Assembly (NCBI GenBank): GCA_964242215.1
Contig: CAXTCJ010000042.1
Span: 1 to 38,100 of the forward strand
Length of the DNA stretch: 38,100 bases
Source of the DNA: LMUY01 sp964242215
Lineage (GTDB): Bacteria; Pseudomonadota; Alphaproteobacteria; Acetobacterales; Acetobacteraceae
Direction: 5' to 3'
The translations under genes were made by a program, and so were the position numbers. This document shows, one piece after another, positions 16,024-24,179 of this stretch; the stretch's first letter is position 1; the number at the start of each line of letters is the position of its first letter. The notes beneath the pieces are model-generated. The model was not told the DNA's origin and searched no databases. It was given only the letters and a program-made list of their open reading frames with translations.

Positions 16024-16623
16024 ATGCTCGACCTTCTAAAGGATAACAATCGCGATTGGGCCGCCCGCAAGGTGTCGGCCGATCCCGGCTTCTTCAAGCG
16101 GCTGGAGGCGCAGCAGGCCCCGGAGTATTTCTGGATCGGCTGCTCCGACAGCCGGGTGCCGGCGAACGAGATCGTCGGGCTGGACCCCGGCGAGATGTTC
16201 GTGCACCGCAATGTCGCCAACCTGGCCCCGCCGCAGGACGCCAACTACCTGTCGGTGCTGCAATTCGCGGTCGACGTGCTGCGGGTGAAGCACATTCTGG
16301 TCGTCGGCCATTACGGCTGCGGCGGCGTGGCGGCGGCGGTGGACGGCCAGCGGCGCGGGCTGGTGGACCACTGGCTGCACCCGATCCGCGAGGTGGAGGC
16401 GGAGCACCGGCACGAGTTGGACAGCCTTCCCACCCCCCGCGCCCGGCTCGATCGGCTGACCGAGCTGAACGTCGTGCGCCAAGTGCGCAACGTGGCGGCG
16501 GACGTTTTCGTGCAGGACGCCTGGGCGCGTGGCCAGCCCCTGTCGATCCACGGCTGGGTGTATTCGATCGCCAACGGGCTGGTGACGGATCTCGGCGTCA
16601 CGGTGAACGCCCCCCAATCATAA
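16024..16623 (+). CDS. Beta-class carbonic anhydrase
   Basis: A 199-residue zinc enzyme that interconverts CO2 and bicarbonate. Zinc ligands are Cys40, His96 and Cys99 (WIGCSDSRVP and VVGHYGCGG), with the Asp42/Arg44 dyad in place. The motifs HRNVANLAP and SVLQFAVDVL are standard, and the C-terminal LSIHGWVYSIANG matches the Can/CynT group of proteobacteria. It is divergent from the methyltransferase gene, with 54 bp between starts. Confidence 0.95.
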   Translation: MLDLLKDNNRDWAARKVSADPGFFKRLEAQQAPEYFWIGCSDSRVPANEIVGLDPGEMFVHRNVANLAPPQDANYLSVLQFAVDVLRVKHILVVGHYGCGGVAAAVDGQRRGLVDHWLHPIREVEAEHRHELDSLPTPRARLDRLTELNVVRQVRNVAADVFVQDAWARGQPLSIHGWVYSIANGLVTDLGVTVNAPQS

Positions 16624-16669
16624 ACTCTTAACGAAGCGGGGGCATGATCGGCGAAACTAGGATGCCAAC

Positions 16670-18991
16670 ATGCAGTCTGCCCCCATACCGGTGCATGAGG
16701 AAGCCAGGCTCGAGGCGGTACGCGAGTACGACCCGTTCGGCGCATTCGACGATGCCGCCTATCACGGGGTGCTCGACCTGGCTCGTGACCTGTTCGAGGT
16801 TCCGACGGCTTACATCTCGCTCGTCGACCGGGACGAGCAGGTGTTTCCCGCGCGCCGCGGGATCGAGGTGTGTGGCAGCAGCCGGGACGTGTCTTTCTGC
16901 GCCCATGCGGTCGCGAACGAAGACGTTCTCGTCGTCCTCGATGCAACACTTGACCCGCGTTTCGCCGACAATCCTCTGGTCACCGGGCCGCCTCATACTC
17001 GGTTCTATGCCGGCGTGCCGTTGATCAGCCCGTCCGGCCATGCCGTCGGAACGCTCTGCCTGCTCGACCCCAGCCCCCATAACAGCTTCACCGAGCCACA
17101 GCGCTTGAACCTGCGCCGTCTGGCCGACCTTGTGCGGGACAAGCTCGAATTGCGCCGGCTGCAGATCGCTGGCCAAGTCGGTCAGGAGCGTTTCGAGAAT
17201 ATCGCCGCGACTTCGCCGGACGGCATCATCTGTGCCGATGCCTCCAATACGATCACCTTCTGGAACGCCGCGGCGGAGCGGATGTTCGGCCATAGTGCCG
17301 CCGAAGCGGTTGGGCATGATCTCGCCTTGATCGTGCCGCCCCGCATGCGCAAGGGCCACCGGGGCGGATTGACGCGGGCGGCTGGCGGGGGAGCCACCCG
17401 GCTGGTGGGCCACCTCGTCGAGTTGATGGCGCAGCGGGCCGACGGCGGCGAGTTCCCGATCGAGCTGTCACTGTCGATGTGGCGTGAGGACGGGGTGGCA
17501 CGTTTCGGCGCCATTCTGCGCGATATCACGGAACGCCGGGCCAGCGAGGAACGGCTGTTTCGGCTGGCGCACCACGACCCGCTGACGGAGCTACCGAACC
17601 GGTCGGTACTCCGTCGCCGGGTCGACCAACTCGCCGACGGGGTGGAGGCGGCCACTCTGATGGTCGTGGACCTGGATGGCTTCAAAGCCGTGAACGACGA
17701 CCTCGGCCATGCGGCGGGGGACATGGTGCTGAAACAGGTGGCCCAGCGCCTGCTCGGCTGCGCCAGCGCCACGGACACGGTGGCACGCCTTGGTGGCGAC
17801 GAGTTCGCCCTGCTCATGAAGGGGGGCGGGGACCCTGCGCGGGCGGACCTCGTCGCCGACAGGATCATCCGTGCCGTGGGGCAGCCGATTACCGTGGACG
17901 ACAAAACCGTCAGCGTTGGCGCCAGCATCGGCATCGCAACCCACCCGGCCAACGGGACCGACGTGTCTGAGCTGCTGTCGAGCGCGGACCTGGCGCTGTA
18001 TCAGGCGAAGAACGACGGGCGCCACTGTCACCGGACCTTCACGCCGAGCCTGCGCAAGGCGATCGATCTAGCGCGGGCCTACGACAACGAGCTGACGCGC
18101 GCATTCGAGCAAACCGAGTTCGAGGTGTTCTATCAGCCGCAGATGCGGCTGGCGGATTCGGCCCTGGTTGGGGCGGAGGCATTGCTGCGCTGGCGGCACC
18201 CCGTCGACGGCCTGCTTTCTCCGGCCGCGTTCATGGCTGGCCTGGAAAATCGGCCGATTTCGACCGAAGTCGGCCAGTGGGTACTGCAAACCGCCTGCGC
18301 CCAGGCCGTTGCATGGCGCGCGGCCGGGGCACCGGACTTCCGCATAGGCGTCAACCTGTTCGGCTCGCAGCTCCGTGCCGACAACCTGGCTAGCCACGTG
18401 CGTCAAGCCCTCGCCACGACCGGCCTGCCGGCCGGCGCCCTCGAGCTCGAAGTGACCGAGAACATCTTCCTGCGCGGCGACGAAAGCATGGTCGGACCGT
18501 TACGCGAGCTTCGCACCGACGGCGTGCTGATCGCCTTCGACGACTATGGCACCGGATACACCTCCTTGAGCATGCTGAAGCGATTTCCGATCACGCGCCT
18601 GAAGATCGACAAGAGCTTCGTGCAAGGCATGTCCGAGAACCCCGAGGACGCTGCCATCGTGCGCGCCATCCTGTATCTCGCGGGCGCGCTCGGCTTCACG
18701 GCTATCGCGGAGGGCATCGAGACCCATGACCAAGCTGACCGACTCCGCAACAAAGGCTGCGAGGAGGTTCAGGGCTACCTGTTCGGCCGCCCGATGCCGG
18801 CGGCTGATTTTGCCGCCCGCTTCGGCCTGAACGCTGCCCGGGACCCTGTTGGCTCCAAGCCTGCGAAGGGCAATCTGCTTGCCGAAGCAGGATTAGCCGA
18901 CCGCGCGAGGCACCAGGTAAGCAGTCCGGCGCGGAACAGTCTTCCCCCTGTCCCCGGCGTTCGGTTGGAGTTACTAGCCCACGCGAAGTAG
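16670..18991 (+). CDS. GAF-PAS-GGDEF-EAL cyclic-di-GMP signalling protein
   Basis: A 773-residue cytosolic protein without membrane segments. Domains in order: GAF (about 30-165; SFCAHAV and FYAGVPLISPSGHAVGTLCL), PAS (about 174-300; FWNAAAERMFGHS and DITERR), GGDEF (about 304-465) and EAL (about 475-725). The cyclase signature GGDEF (residues 375-379) is intact. The I-site position has Ser in place of Arg (SATD before TVARLGGDEF), so product inhibition is probably lost. EAL (503-505) and the phosphodiesterase residues (EVTEN, FDDYGTGYTS, KIDKSF, AEGIET, QGYLFGRP) are all present, so both activities are possible. The C-terminal 50 residues are unstructured. A family-1 repeat starts 5 bp after the stop. 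Confidence 0.95.
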   Translation: MQSAPIPVHEEARLEAVREYDPFGAFDDAAYHGVLDLARDLFEVPTAYISLVDRDEQVFPARRGIEVCGSSRDVSFCAHAVANEDVLVVLDATLDPRFADNPLVTGPPHTRFYAGVPLISPSGHAVGTLCLLDPSPHNSFTEPQRLNLRRLADLVRDKLELRRLQIAGQVGQERFENIAATSPDGIICADASNTITFWNAAAERMFGHSAAEAVGHDLALIVPPRMRKGHRGGLTRAAGGGATRLVGHLVELMAQRADGGEFPIELSLSMWREDGVARFGAILRDITERRASEERLFRLAHHDPLTELPNRSVLRRRVDQLADGVEAATLMVVDLDGFKAVNDDLGHAAGDMVLKQVAQRLLGCASATDTVARLGGDEFALLMKGGGDPARADLVADRIIRAVGQPITVDDKTVSVGASIGIATHPANGTDVSELLSSADLALYQAKNDGRHCHRTFTPSLRKAIDLARAYDNELTRAFEQTEFEVFYQPQMRLADSALVGAEALLRWRHPVDGLLSPAAFMAGLENRPISTEVGQWVLQTACAQAVAWRAAGAPDFRIGVNLFGSQLRADNLASHVRQALATTGLPAGALELEVTENIFLRGDESMVGPLRELRTDGVLIAFDDYGTGYTSLSMLKRFPITRLKIDKSFVQGMSENPEDAAIVRAILYLAGALGFTAIAEGIETHDQADRLRNKGCEEVQGYLFGRPMPAADFAARFGLNAARDPVGSKPAKGNLLAEAGLADRARHQVSSPARNSLPPVPGVRLELLAHAK

Positions 18992-18996
18992 CGACA

Positions 18997-19130
18997 CCGT
19001 CGTGCCAGGGCTTGACCTGGTACCCACGGGGTAGGGCGTCAAACGAGCGCCAGGCATCTTCGTATGCAACACGGGCGGGGCCGGTGTTTGCGAAATGCCG
19101 TGATACCAGGGTCAAGTTTTGGCAAGACGG
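18997..19130 (+). repeat. Family-1 dispersed nested palindrome, copy C
   Basis: About 134 bp from CCGTCGTGCCAGGGCTTGAC to GGCAAGACGG, in the same orientation as copy A. The centre (GTATGCAACACGGGC.GGGCCGGTGTTTGCG) matches copies A and D. Short open frames across it are artefacts of the repeat. Confidence 0.85.
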
Positions 19131-19443
19131 TCGTTCCCTGGCGCAACGGAGTTCAGGCTTCCGCAGACCAATGGCTCAAAGAAAAAATACGCTCTGCGAC
19201 CTACGTGTCGCGATCAGCGGTGCATTCGATGTTCTCGCTGGGGCTGCGCGCCTCAGCGAGTGAAACTTGCGCTTGGCGAAGCGAAAGCTGCACGTTAAGT
19301 GTGGTTAAATGACCAGCAGTTAGCGCCCCATATATCTCTCAATGGTCGAGTGTTGCTTGGAATGTCGGCAATTGCACTGTCCGACGGCAGTTCCTGCTTG
19401 ACCGGACCGCCCAGTTACGCCGCAACCAACCAGCCGAGGCCCC
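19131..19443. other. Leader region of the nitrite reductase operon, with hairpins
   Basis: This is the remainder of a 452-bp gene-free stretch. No credible gene is present. A strong hairpin lies at 19234-19260 (11-bp stem CTCGCTGGGGC / GCCTCAGCGAG with one G-U pair, loop TGCGC), followed by a smaller one at 19270-19283 (CGCTT, GGCG, AAGCG). Their position ahead of a nitrite reductase operon would fit leader-RNA control, as by ANTAR proteins such as NasT/NasR. However, the loops are not the hexaloops that those proteins recognise. AT-rich sequence at 19293-19335 may hold the promoter. Confidence 0.4.
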
Positions 19444-19794
19444 ATGATCGACTCGACGCCCCGCTTCCTCAACGGCGCATTCCCCTTTACCGGCACGGGC
19501 TACGACAAGCCGGCGATGCTCGATCCGTCGCTGGTCTACGTCGTTCCCGCCGACAAGCGGGCGCAGCTGATCTATTTGCGCGGCGGCAATTCGTCCGCGG
19601 AACTCGCGTACATCACCCTGATGCAGGACGGTAAGCCCGCCCGCATCTTCCCGGTCGGTGCCAAGGCCGGCATCCACGTGCCGCTCGCCGTGGTGGAGGA
19701 TTTGCAGCCCGACACCCGGATCGAGGTCTTCTTTGGCGCAGCGGCCGCGGTTACCGGCACGCTCGTGCTCGACCTCGGCATCATCGAAATCTGA
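19444..19794 (+). CDS. Conserved small protein of the nitrite reductase operon (116 aa)
   Basis: A soluble, beta-rich 116-residue protein starting MIDSTPRFLNGAFPFTGTGY, with a conserved-looking core DKRAQLIYLRGGNSSAELAYI and a PLAVVEDLQPDTRIEV segment. I recall close relatives directly upstream of nirB or nasA in proteobacteria, often given misleading names such as molybdopterin oxidoreductase; it has no cofactor motif and is too small for that. No activity is known. It is separated from nirB by 17 bp and has GAGG before its ATG, so it is co-transcribed with nirB. A role in assembly or regulation of the nitrite reductase is a guess from position. Confidence 0.85.
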   Translation: MIDSTPRFLNGAFPFTGTGYDKPAMLDPSLVYVVPADKRAQLIYLRGGNSSAELAYITLMQDGKPARIFPVGAKAGIHVPLAVVEDLQPDTRIEVFFGAAAAVTGTLVLDLGIIEI

Positions 19795-19811
19795 CCGCGG
19801 AAGGACCTCGC

Positions 19812-22259
19812 ATGGCCAAGCAGCGTCTGGTGGTGGTGGGCAACGGCATGGCCGGCGCCCGCGCGGTGGAAGAGGTGCTGGCGCTGGGCGGTGCCGAGCA
19901 GTTCGATATCACGATGTTCGGCGACGAACCCTACGGCAACTATAACCGCATCCTGCTGTCCAACATCCTGAGCGGCATCCAGGACCCAAGCGAGATCTTC
20001 ATGAACCCGTTACCTTGGTATGCGGAGAACGGGATTACGCTGCATGCAGGGGCACGCGTCACCCAGATCGACCGCAACTCCCGAACTGTGCTGGCCGCCA
20101 ATGGCGTAAAGGCCAAATACGACACGCTGCTGATCGCTACCGGCAGCCGCGCTTTCATTCCGCCGATGAAGGGCGCCATGGACACCAAGGGCAATCTGCG
20201 ACCCGGCGTGTTCGGCTTCCGCACCATCGACGATTGCACCGGCATCGAGCAGACGGCCAAGCGCAGCAAGAAAGCCGCCGTGATCGGTGGCGGGCTGCTG
20301 GGGCTGGAGGCCGCCCGCGGGCTGATGAATCACGGCTGCGAAGTCCACGTCATCCATCTGGGCAAGCACCTGATGGACGCGCAACTGGACAGCACCGGCG
20401 GCGCCATCCTGGCCACCACGATGGAGAAGATGGGCATCACCATCCACCTGGCCAAATCCACCACCGAGATCCTAGCAGACGACAACGGCGTCACCGGACT
20501 GGCGTTCAAGGATGGCACCACGCTCGAGTGCGACATGGTGGTGATCTCCGCCGGCATCAAACCGAACGCCGAGATCGGCCACAGCGCCGGGCTGACGGTG
20601 GAGCGGGCGATCGTGGTGGACAACCACATGCGCTCGGTGGACGACATGAACGTCTACGTGGTCGGCGAATGCGCGCAGCACCGCGGCAAGGTCTACGGCT
20701 TGGTCGCCCCGCTGTGGGAACAAGCCAAGGTGTTCGCCGAGCACGTGACCCGGCATAATCTGGACGCCGCCTATCACGGCTCCAAGCTGTCCACGAAGCT
20801 GAAGGTGATGGGCGTCGAACTCGCCTCCATGGGCATCACCGAGGCCATGGAGGAGCGGGACGAAACCATCCAGTTCACCGAGGCCAAGCGCGGCACCTAC
20901 AAGAAGCTGATCGTGCGCGATGGGCGGCTGGTCGGCGGCATTCTGATGGGCGACATCAGCAAGGCCGCCTTCTTGATGCAGGCCTTCGATAAGGACTCAC
21001 CTTTACCGGAGGAGCGGCTCGGTCTGCTGTTCGACCTCGGCACCCCGTCCCAAAAAGTCACGTTGGATGAGATGCCGCCCGACACGCAGATCTGCAACTG
21101 CAACGGCGTCACCAAGGGGGCGATCGGCGCCTGCGTGGCGGACGGCAAGCGCAGCGGCAAGGCGGTGATGGCGGCCACCCGCGCCGGCATGGGCTGCGGG
21201 TCGTGCAAAACGCTGGTGAACGAGGTGGTGGACTGGTTCTGCGGCGGTGCGGCCGAGGAGGATCCATCGATCCACTACTACGTGCCCTGCATCCCGATGG
21301 CCAAGCCGGAGCTGGTTCGCTCCATCCGTGATCTGCAGCTGAAATCCGTCTCCGCCGTGTTCGCGGCCCTCGCCTTCGACGGCAAGCCGGACGCGGCCAG
21401 CAAACCGGCGCTCGCCTCGCTGCTGATCACCCTGTGGAACAGCGAATACGTGGACGAGCGGGACGCGCGCTTCATCAACGACCGCGTGCACGCCAACATC
21501 CAGAAGGACGCCACTTTCTCCGTGGTGCCCGAGATGCCCGGCGGCGTCACCACGCCGAAGGATCTGATGCGAATCGCCGAAGTCGCGGTGAAATACGACG
21601 TGCCGCTGGTGAAGCTGACGGGTGGTCAACGGATCGACCTGGTCGGGATCAGCAAGGAGAACCTGCCCAAGGTCTGGGCCGACCTGGACATGCCGGCCGG
21701 CTGGGCGTGGGGCAAGAGTTACCGCACCTGCAAGAGCTGCATCGGCACGGATTACTGCCGCTTCGGCCTGGGCGACAGCATGGGCCTGGCCAAGAAGATC
21801 GAGAGCAAGTTCCGCGGCATAGACGCCCCCGGCAAGCTGAAGCTGGCCACCGCCGGCTGCCCGCGCAATTGCTCCGAGGCTATGGTCAAGGACATCGGCG
21901 CGGTCGCGATCGGCAACGACAAGTGGGAGATCTATGTCGGCGGCGCCGCCGGGTCATCCATCCGCAAGGGCGATGTGTTGTGCACGGTGGATGGCGAGGA
22001 CGCGGTGATGAAGATCACGGGGCGCTTCACGCAGTGGTACCGGGAGAACGCGAAGTATAAGGAGCGCACCCACACCTTCATCGAGCGCGTCGGTATCGAG
22101 CGCGCCCGCGCGGTGGTGGTGGAGGACAGTGAGGGTATTGCCGCGGCCCTGGACGCCGCGATGGATGCGTCCTGCGCCGCCGTGCGCGACCCGTGGAAGG
22201 AGCGGGACGCGCCTAAGACCGAGAACCAGTTCGCATCCAAGGTGCCGGCGGAGGTTTGA
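19812..22259 (+). CDS. nirB: Assimilatory NAD(P)H nitrite reductase, large subunit
   Basis: An 815-residue cytosolic enzyme that reduces nitrite to ammonium with electrons from NAD(P)H. An N-terminal FAD/NAD(P) oxidoreductase domain starts at VVVGNGMAG, with a second dinucleotide fold at AAVIGGGLLGLEAARG. A BFD-like [2Fe-2S] motif follows (Cys428, Cys430, Cys462, Cys465). The C-terminal nitrite/sulfite reductase module holds the siroheme-[4Fe-4S] cysteines Cys643, Cys649, Cys683 and Cys687 (SCIGTDYC and GCPRNCSEA). All centres are intact and the length is normal. It is preceded by GGAAGGA and followed 2 bp later by nirD. Confidence 0.97.
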   Translation: MAKQRLVVVGNGMAGARAVEEVLALGGAEQFDITMFGDEPYGNYNRILLSNILSGIQDPSEIFMNPLPWYAENGITLHAGARVTQIDRNSRTVLAANGVKAKYDTLLIATGSRAFIPPMKGAMDTKGNLRPGVFGFRTIDDCTGIEQTAKRSKKAAVIGGGLLGLEAARGLMNHGCEVHVIHLGKHLMDAQLDSTGGAILATTMEKMGITIHLAKSTTEILADDNGVTGLAFKDGTTLECDMVVISAGIKPNAEIGHSAGLTVERAIVVDNHMRSVDDMNVYVVGECAQHRGKVYGLVAPLWEQAKVFAEHVTRHNLDAAYHGSKLSTKLKVMGVELASMGITEAMEERDETIQFTEAKRGTYKKLIVRDGRLVGGILMGDISKAAFLMQAFDKDSPLPEERLGLLFDLGTPSQKVTLDEMPPDTQICNCNGVTKGAIGACVADGKRSGKAVMAATRAGMGCGSCKTLVNEVVDWFCGGAAEEDPSIHYYVPCIPMAKPELVRSIRDLQLKSVSAVFAALAFDGKPDAASKPALASLLITLWNSEYVDERDARFINDRVHANIQKDATFSVVPEMPGGVTTPKDLMRIAEVAVKYDVPLVKLTGGQRIDLVGISKENLPKVWADLDMPAGWAWGKSYRTCKSCIGTDYCRFGLGDSMGLAKKIESKFRGIDAPGKLKLATAGCPRNCSEAMVKDIGAVAIGNDKWEIYVGGAAGSSIRKGDVLCTVDGEDAVMKITGRFTQWYRENAKYKERTHTFIERVGIERARAVVVEDSEGIAAALDAAMDASCAAVRDPWKERDAPKTENQFASKVPAEV

Positions 22260-22261
22260 GG

Positions 22262-22600
22262 ATGGCGCATCCGATCGGAAAACTGTCGCAAATTCCGCCA
22301 GGCGAGGGCCGAAACTTCGCCGTCCCCGGCCCGGCGGGTGAGGTGCTGATCGCGGTATTCCATGCCCGCGACGGCAGCGTGTTCGCCACCCAGGCGAGTT
22401 GCCCGCATCGCGGCGGCCCGCTGGCAGACGGTCTGATGGACGACGGCGCGGTGGTATGCCCGCTGCACGACCGAACCTACGATCTCCGCACCGGCAAGGG
22501 CATCGGTACGGATTGCGACATCACCGTCTACCCGGTGCGTACCGAAGCGGACGGCACGATCGTGCTTCTAGCCGAGCCCGCCCTAAGCGCCGTAGCCTAG
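22262..22600 (+). CDS. nirD: Nitrite reductase small subunit, Rieske type
   Basis: A 112-residue Rieske-fold partner of NirB. The Fe-S ligands are complete: Cys47-x-His49 in CPHRGG and Cys66-x2-His69 in CPLHDRTYDL. Some NirD proteins have lost these ligands, so here a real [2Fe-2S] centre is expected. The ATG at 22262 is chosen over an earlier in-frame TTG because GGAGG lies 8 nt before it, inside the end of nirB. It is the last gene of the operon. A hairpin from repeat family 2 begins 4 bp after the stop. Confidence 0.95.
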   Translation: MAHPIGKLSQIPPGEGRNFAVPGPAGEVLIAVFHARDGSVFATQASCPHRGGPLADGLMDDGAVVCPLHDRTYDLRTGKGIGTDCDITVYPVRTEADGTIVLLAEPALSAVA

Positions 22601-22604
22601 TCTT

Positions 22605-22631
22605 CTCCCTCTCCCCTTGAGGGAGAGGGAG
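22605..22631. terminator. Family-2 half palindrome, likely terminator after nirD
   Basis: CTCCCTCTCCC, loop CTTGA, GGGAGAGGGAG: a perfect 11-bp stem. It is one arm of the family-2 element seen in full at 14673 and 33121. It lies just after the nirD stop and upstream of ndk. GTCCTTAG follows, so there is no long T-tract. Confidence 0.65.
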
Positions 22632-22706
22632 GTCCTTAGTACCCTTGCTCGCTCGCATCCCGTCGTCTAACACCCGCCAGGAATCCCCTATCCTGAGGCA
22701 GTCGTC

Positions 22707-23129
22707 ATGGCGCTCGAGCGCACTTTCTCCATCATCAAGCCCGATGCCACCCGGCGCAACATTACCGGCAAGGTGCTGGCCGTTCTCGAGGCAGCCGGGC
22801 TGCGGGTCGTGGGGCAGAAGCGCATCCACATGACCCAGGCGCAGGCCGAGCAGTTCTACGGCGTCCACAAGGAGCGTCCGTTCTTCGCCGGCCTGGTCAA
22901 GTTCATGACCTCGGGCCCGGTCATCGTGCAGGTGCTGGAGGGCGAGGACGCCATCGCGCTCAACCGTAAGACCATGGGCGCCACGGACCCGAAGAAGGCC
23001 GATGCCGGCACGATCCGCGCGCTGTTCGCCGAGGACATCGAGGCCAACACGGTGCACGGCTCCGACAGCCCGGATGCGGCCAAGGAAGAAATCGCGTTCT
23101 TCTTCACCGACGCGGAAATCGTCGGCTGA
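22707..23129 (+). CDS. ndk: Nucleoside diphosphate kinase
   Basis: A 140-residue cytosolic enzyme that transfers the gamma phosphate from ATP to nucleoside diphosphates through a phosphohistidine. The active-site His117 lies in NTVHGSDSPDAA. Other family marks are the start ERTFSIIKPDA, KVLAVLEAAGL and MGATDPKKADAGTIR. Length and motifs are fully typical. GAGG precedes the ATG. A lipoprotein gene begins 2 bp after the stop. Confidence 0.98.
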   Translation: MALERTFSIIKPDATRRNITGKVLAVLEAAGLRVVGQKRIHMTQAQAEQFYGVHKERPFFAGLVKFMTSGPVIVQVLEGEDAIALNRKTMGATDPKKADAGTIRALFAEDIEANTVHGSDSPDAAKEEIAFFFTDAEIVG

Positions 23130-23131
23130 GC

Positions 23132-23521
23132 GTGCGCGCTGGTCGTTGGTTGCCGGTCCTGGGCGTGCTTGCGGTGGCGGCGTGCGCGTCGCCCCCGCCG
23201 CCCGCTCCGACCGTCGCAGCCGCCCCGCCGCCGGATCGGATCGACGGCCGGTATCGCGGCATTGCCCGCCTGACCCGCGCCACCATCCGCGGCTGCCCCC
23301 GTAGCGGCTCGCGCGTCGTGACGGTGGAGGGAAACGCGCTGTCGCTGCAGTATCGCGGTGAGCGGGCGTCGTATGCCCTGGCGGCCACCGTCGGGAACGA
23401 CGGGAGCATTCACGGCAGCGACGGTCGCGGCAACATCGATGGCCAGATTTCCGGACGGCACATGGATTTGACCGTCTCGTCCCAGTATTGCGAAGTCCGC
23501 TACGCACTAGAACATATGTGA
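23132..23521 (+). CDS. Small putative lipoprotein (129 aa)
   Basis: The N-terminus has a lipoprotein signal: RAGRW, the hydrophobic LPVLGVLAV, and a lipobox ending in Cys (VAACASPPPP). A Pro/Ala-rich linker follows and then a beta-rich domain with IDGRYRGIARLTRAT, YALAATVGNDGSIHGSDGRG and a C-terminal DLTVSSQYCEVRYALEHM. Two further cysteines (ATIRGCPRS and SQYCEV) could form a disulphide in the periplasm. No known family is recognised. The start is GTG 23132, closely behind ndk, so co-transcription is likely. Confidence 0.75.
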   Translation: MRAGRWLPVLGVLAVAACASPPPPAPTVAAAPPPDRIDGRYRGIARLTRATIRGCPRSGSRVVTVEGNALSLQYRGERASYALAATVGNDGSIHGSDGRGNIDGQISGRHMDLTVSSQYCEVRYALEHM

Positions 23522-23522
23522 T

Positions 23523-23664
23523 CTGTGATGCCTGGGCTTGTCCCTGGTGTCCACGGGCCTCCGCAAATGCCGGCTCGGCCGTGTTGCATGCGATGGTGCC
23601 AAACACGCGTCCGACGTCACCAGCCCAACCCCGTGGATGCCAGGGTCAAGCCCTGGCATGACGG
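23523..23664 (-). repeat. Family-1 dispersed nested palindrome, copy D
   Basis: About 142 bp; the right arm is the best-preserved one in the window (CCCTGGCATGACGG at the end). Orientation is opposite to A and C. It starts 1 bp after the stop of the lipoprotein gene and overlaps the last 19 bp of the convergent VOC gene, encoding that protein's final residues. Confidence 0.85.
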
Positions 23665-24155
23665 GGTTCTTCGAGCAGGTTCTGTAGATCGAGCCGGCGT
23701 GTGTACATCGCCAGCGCTCCCTCTGCCGTTTGAGGCCAGAGTTCCATGGGCCGATCCCAATACAGTTCCACCCCGTTCCGGTCGGGATCGGACAGATACA
23801 GCGCCTCGCTCACGCCATGATCGGAGGCGCCATCCAGCTCGATCCCGGCCGCGATCAGGCGGCGCAAGGCATCGGCCAGGTCGGCGCGCGTCGGATACAG
23901 GATCGCCGTGTGGAACAGCCCCGTCGAACCCGGCGGGGGCGCCGAGCCGCCGCGGCTCTCCCACGTGTTCAGGCCGATGTGGTGGTGATACCCGCCCGCC
24001 GAGATGAACGCGGCCTGGTCCCCCAAACGCTGCATCAGCTCGAAACCAAGCACACCGACATAGAAACCGAGCGCCCGGTCGAGGTCCGACACCTTTAGGT
24101 GCACATGCCCGATGCGAGTGCCGGCGGCGATCGGGCGAGGCGGAACTTCGGGCAT
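23646..24155 (-). CDS. VOC family (glyoxalase/extradiol dioxygenase-like) protein
   Basis: A 169-residue protein with two beta-alpha-beta-beta-beta modules. Probable metal ligands are the His in IGHVHLKVSDL, His in LFHTAILYP and Glu in NGVELYWDRP, the pattern of CatE-like dioxygenases and related lyases. HHIGLNTWES is a further family mark. The ATG at 24155 has GGAGG 8 nt upstream; a TTG two codons earlier is less likely. The last residues (PRHARA) are encoded by the end of a family-1 repeat, so the natural C-terminus has been replaced or extended. It is 24 bp downstream of xseA in the same direction. Substrate unknown. Confidence 0.88.
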   Translation of the reverse strand: MPEVPPRPIAAGTRIGHVHLKVSDLDRALGFYVGVLGFELMQRLGDQAAFISAGGYHHHIGLNTWESRGGSAPPPGSTGLFHTAILYPTRADLADALRRLIAAGIELDGASDHGVSEALYLSDPDRNGVELYWDRPMELWPQTAEGALAMYTRRLDLQNLLEEPRHARA

Positions 24156-24179
24156 GGGCAAAGCCTCCAGAGATGGTCG

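Noticed and set aside
6339..16633. Shared 12-mer AAACTCTTAACG at 6339 and 16622
   Set aside because: A 12-base match between two places in 38 kb is expected many times by chance, and the orientations relative to the genes differ.
19295..19308. TTAA-N6-TTAA resembling a CtrA site upstream of the nitrite reductase operon
   Set aside because: The CtrA consensus needs seven bases between the halves; here there are six.
19012..19312. Small open frames after the GGDEF/EAL gene
   Set aside because: They begin inside palindromic repeat C and have no ribosome binding site or coding character.
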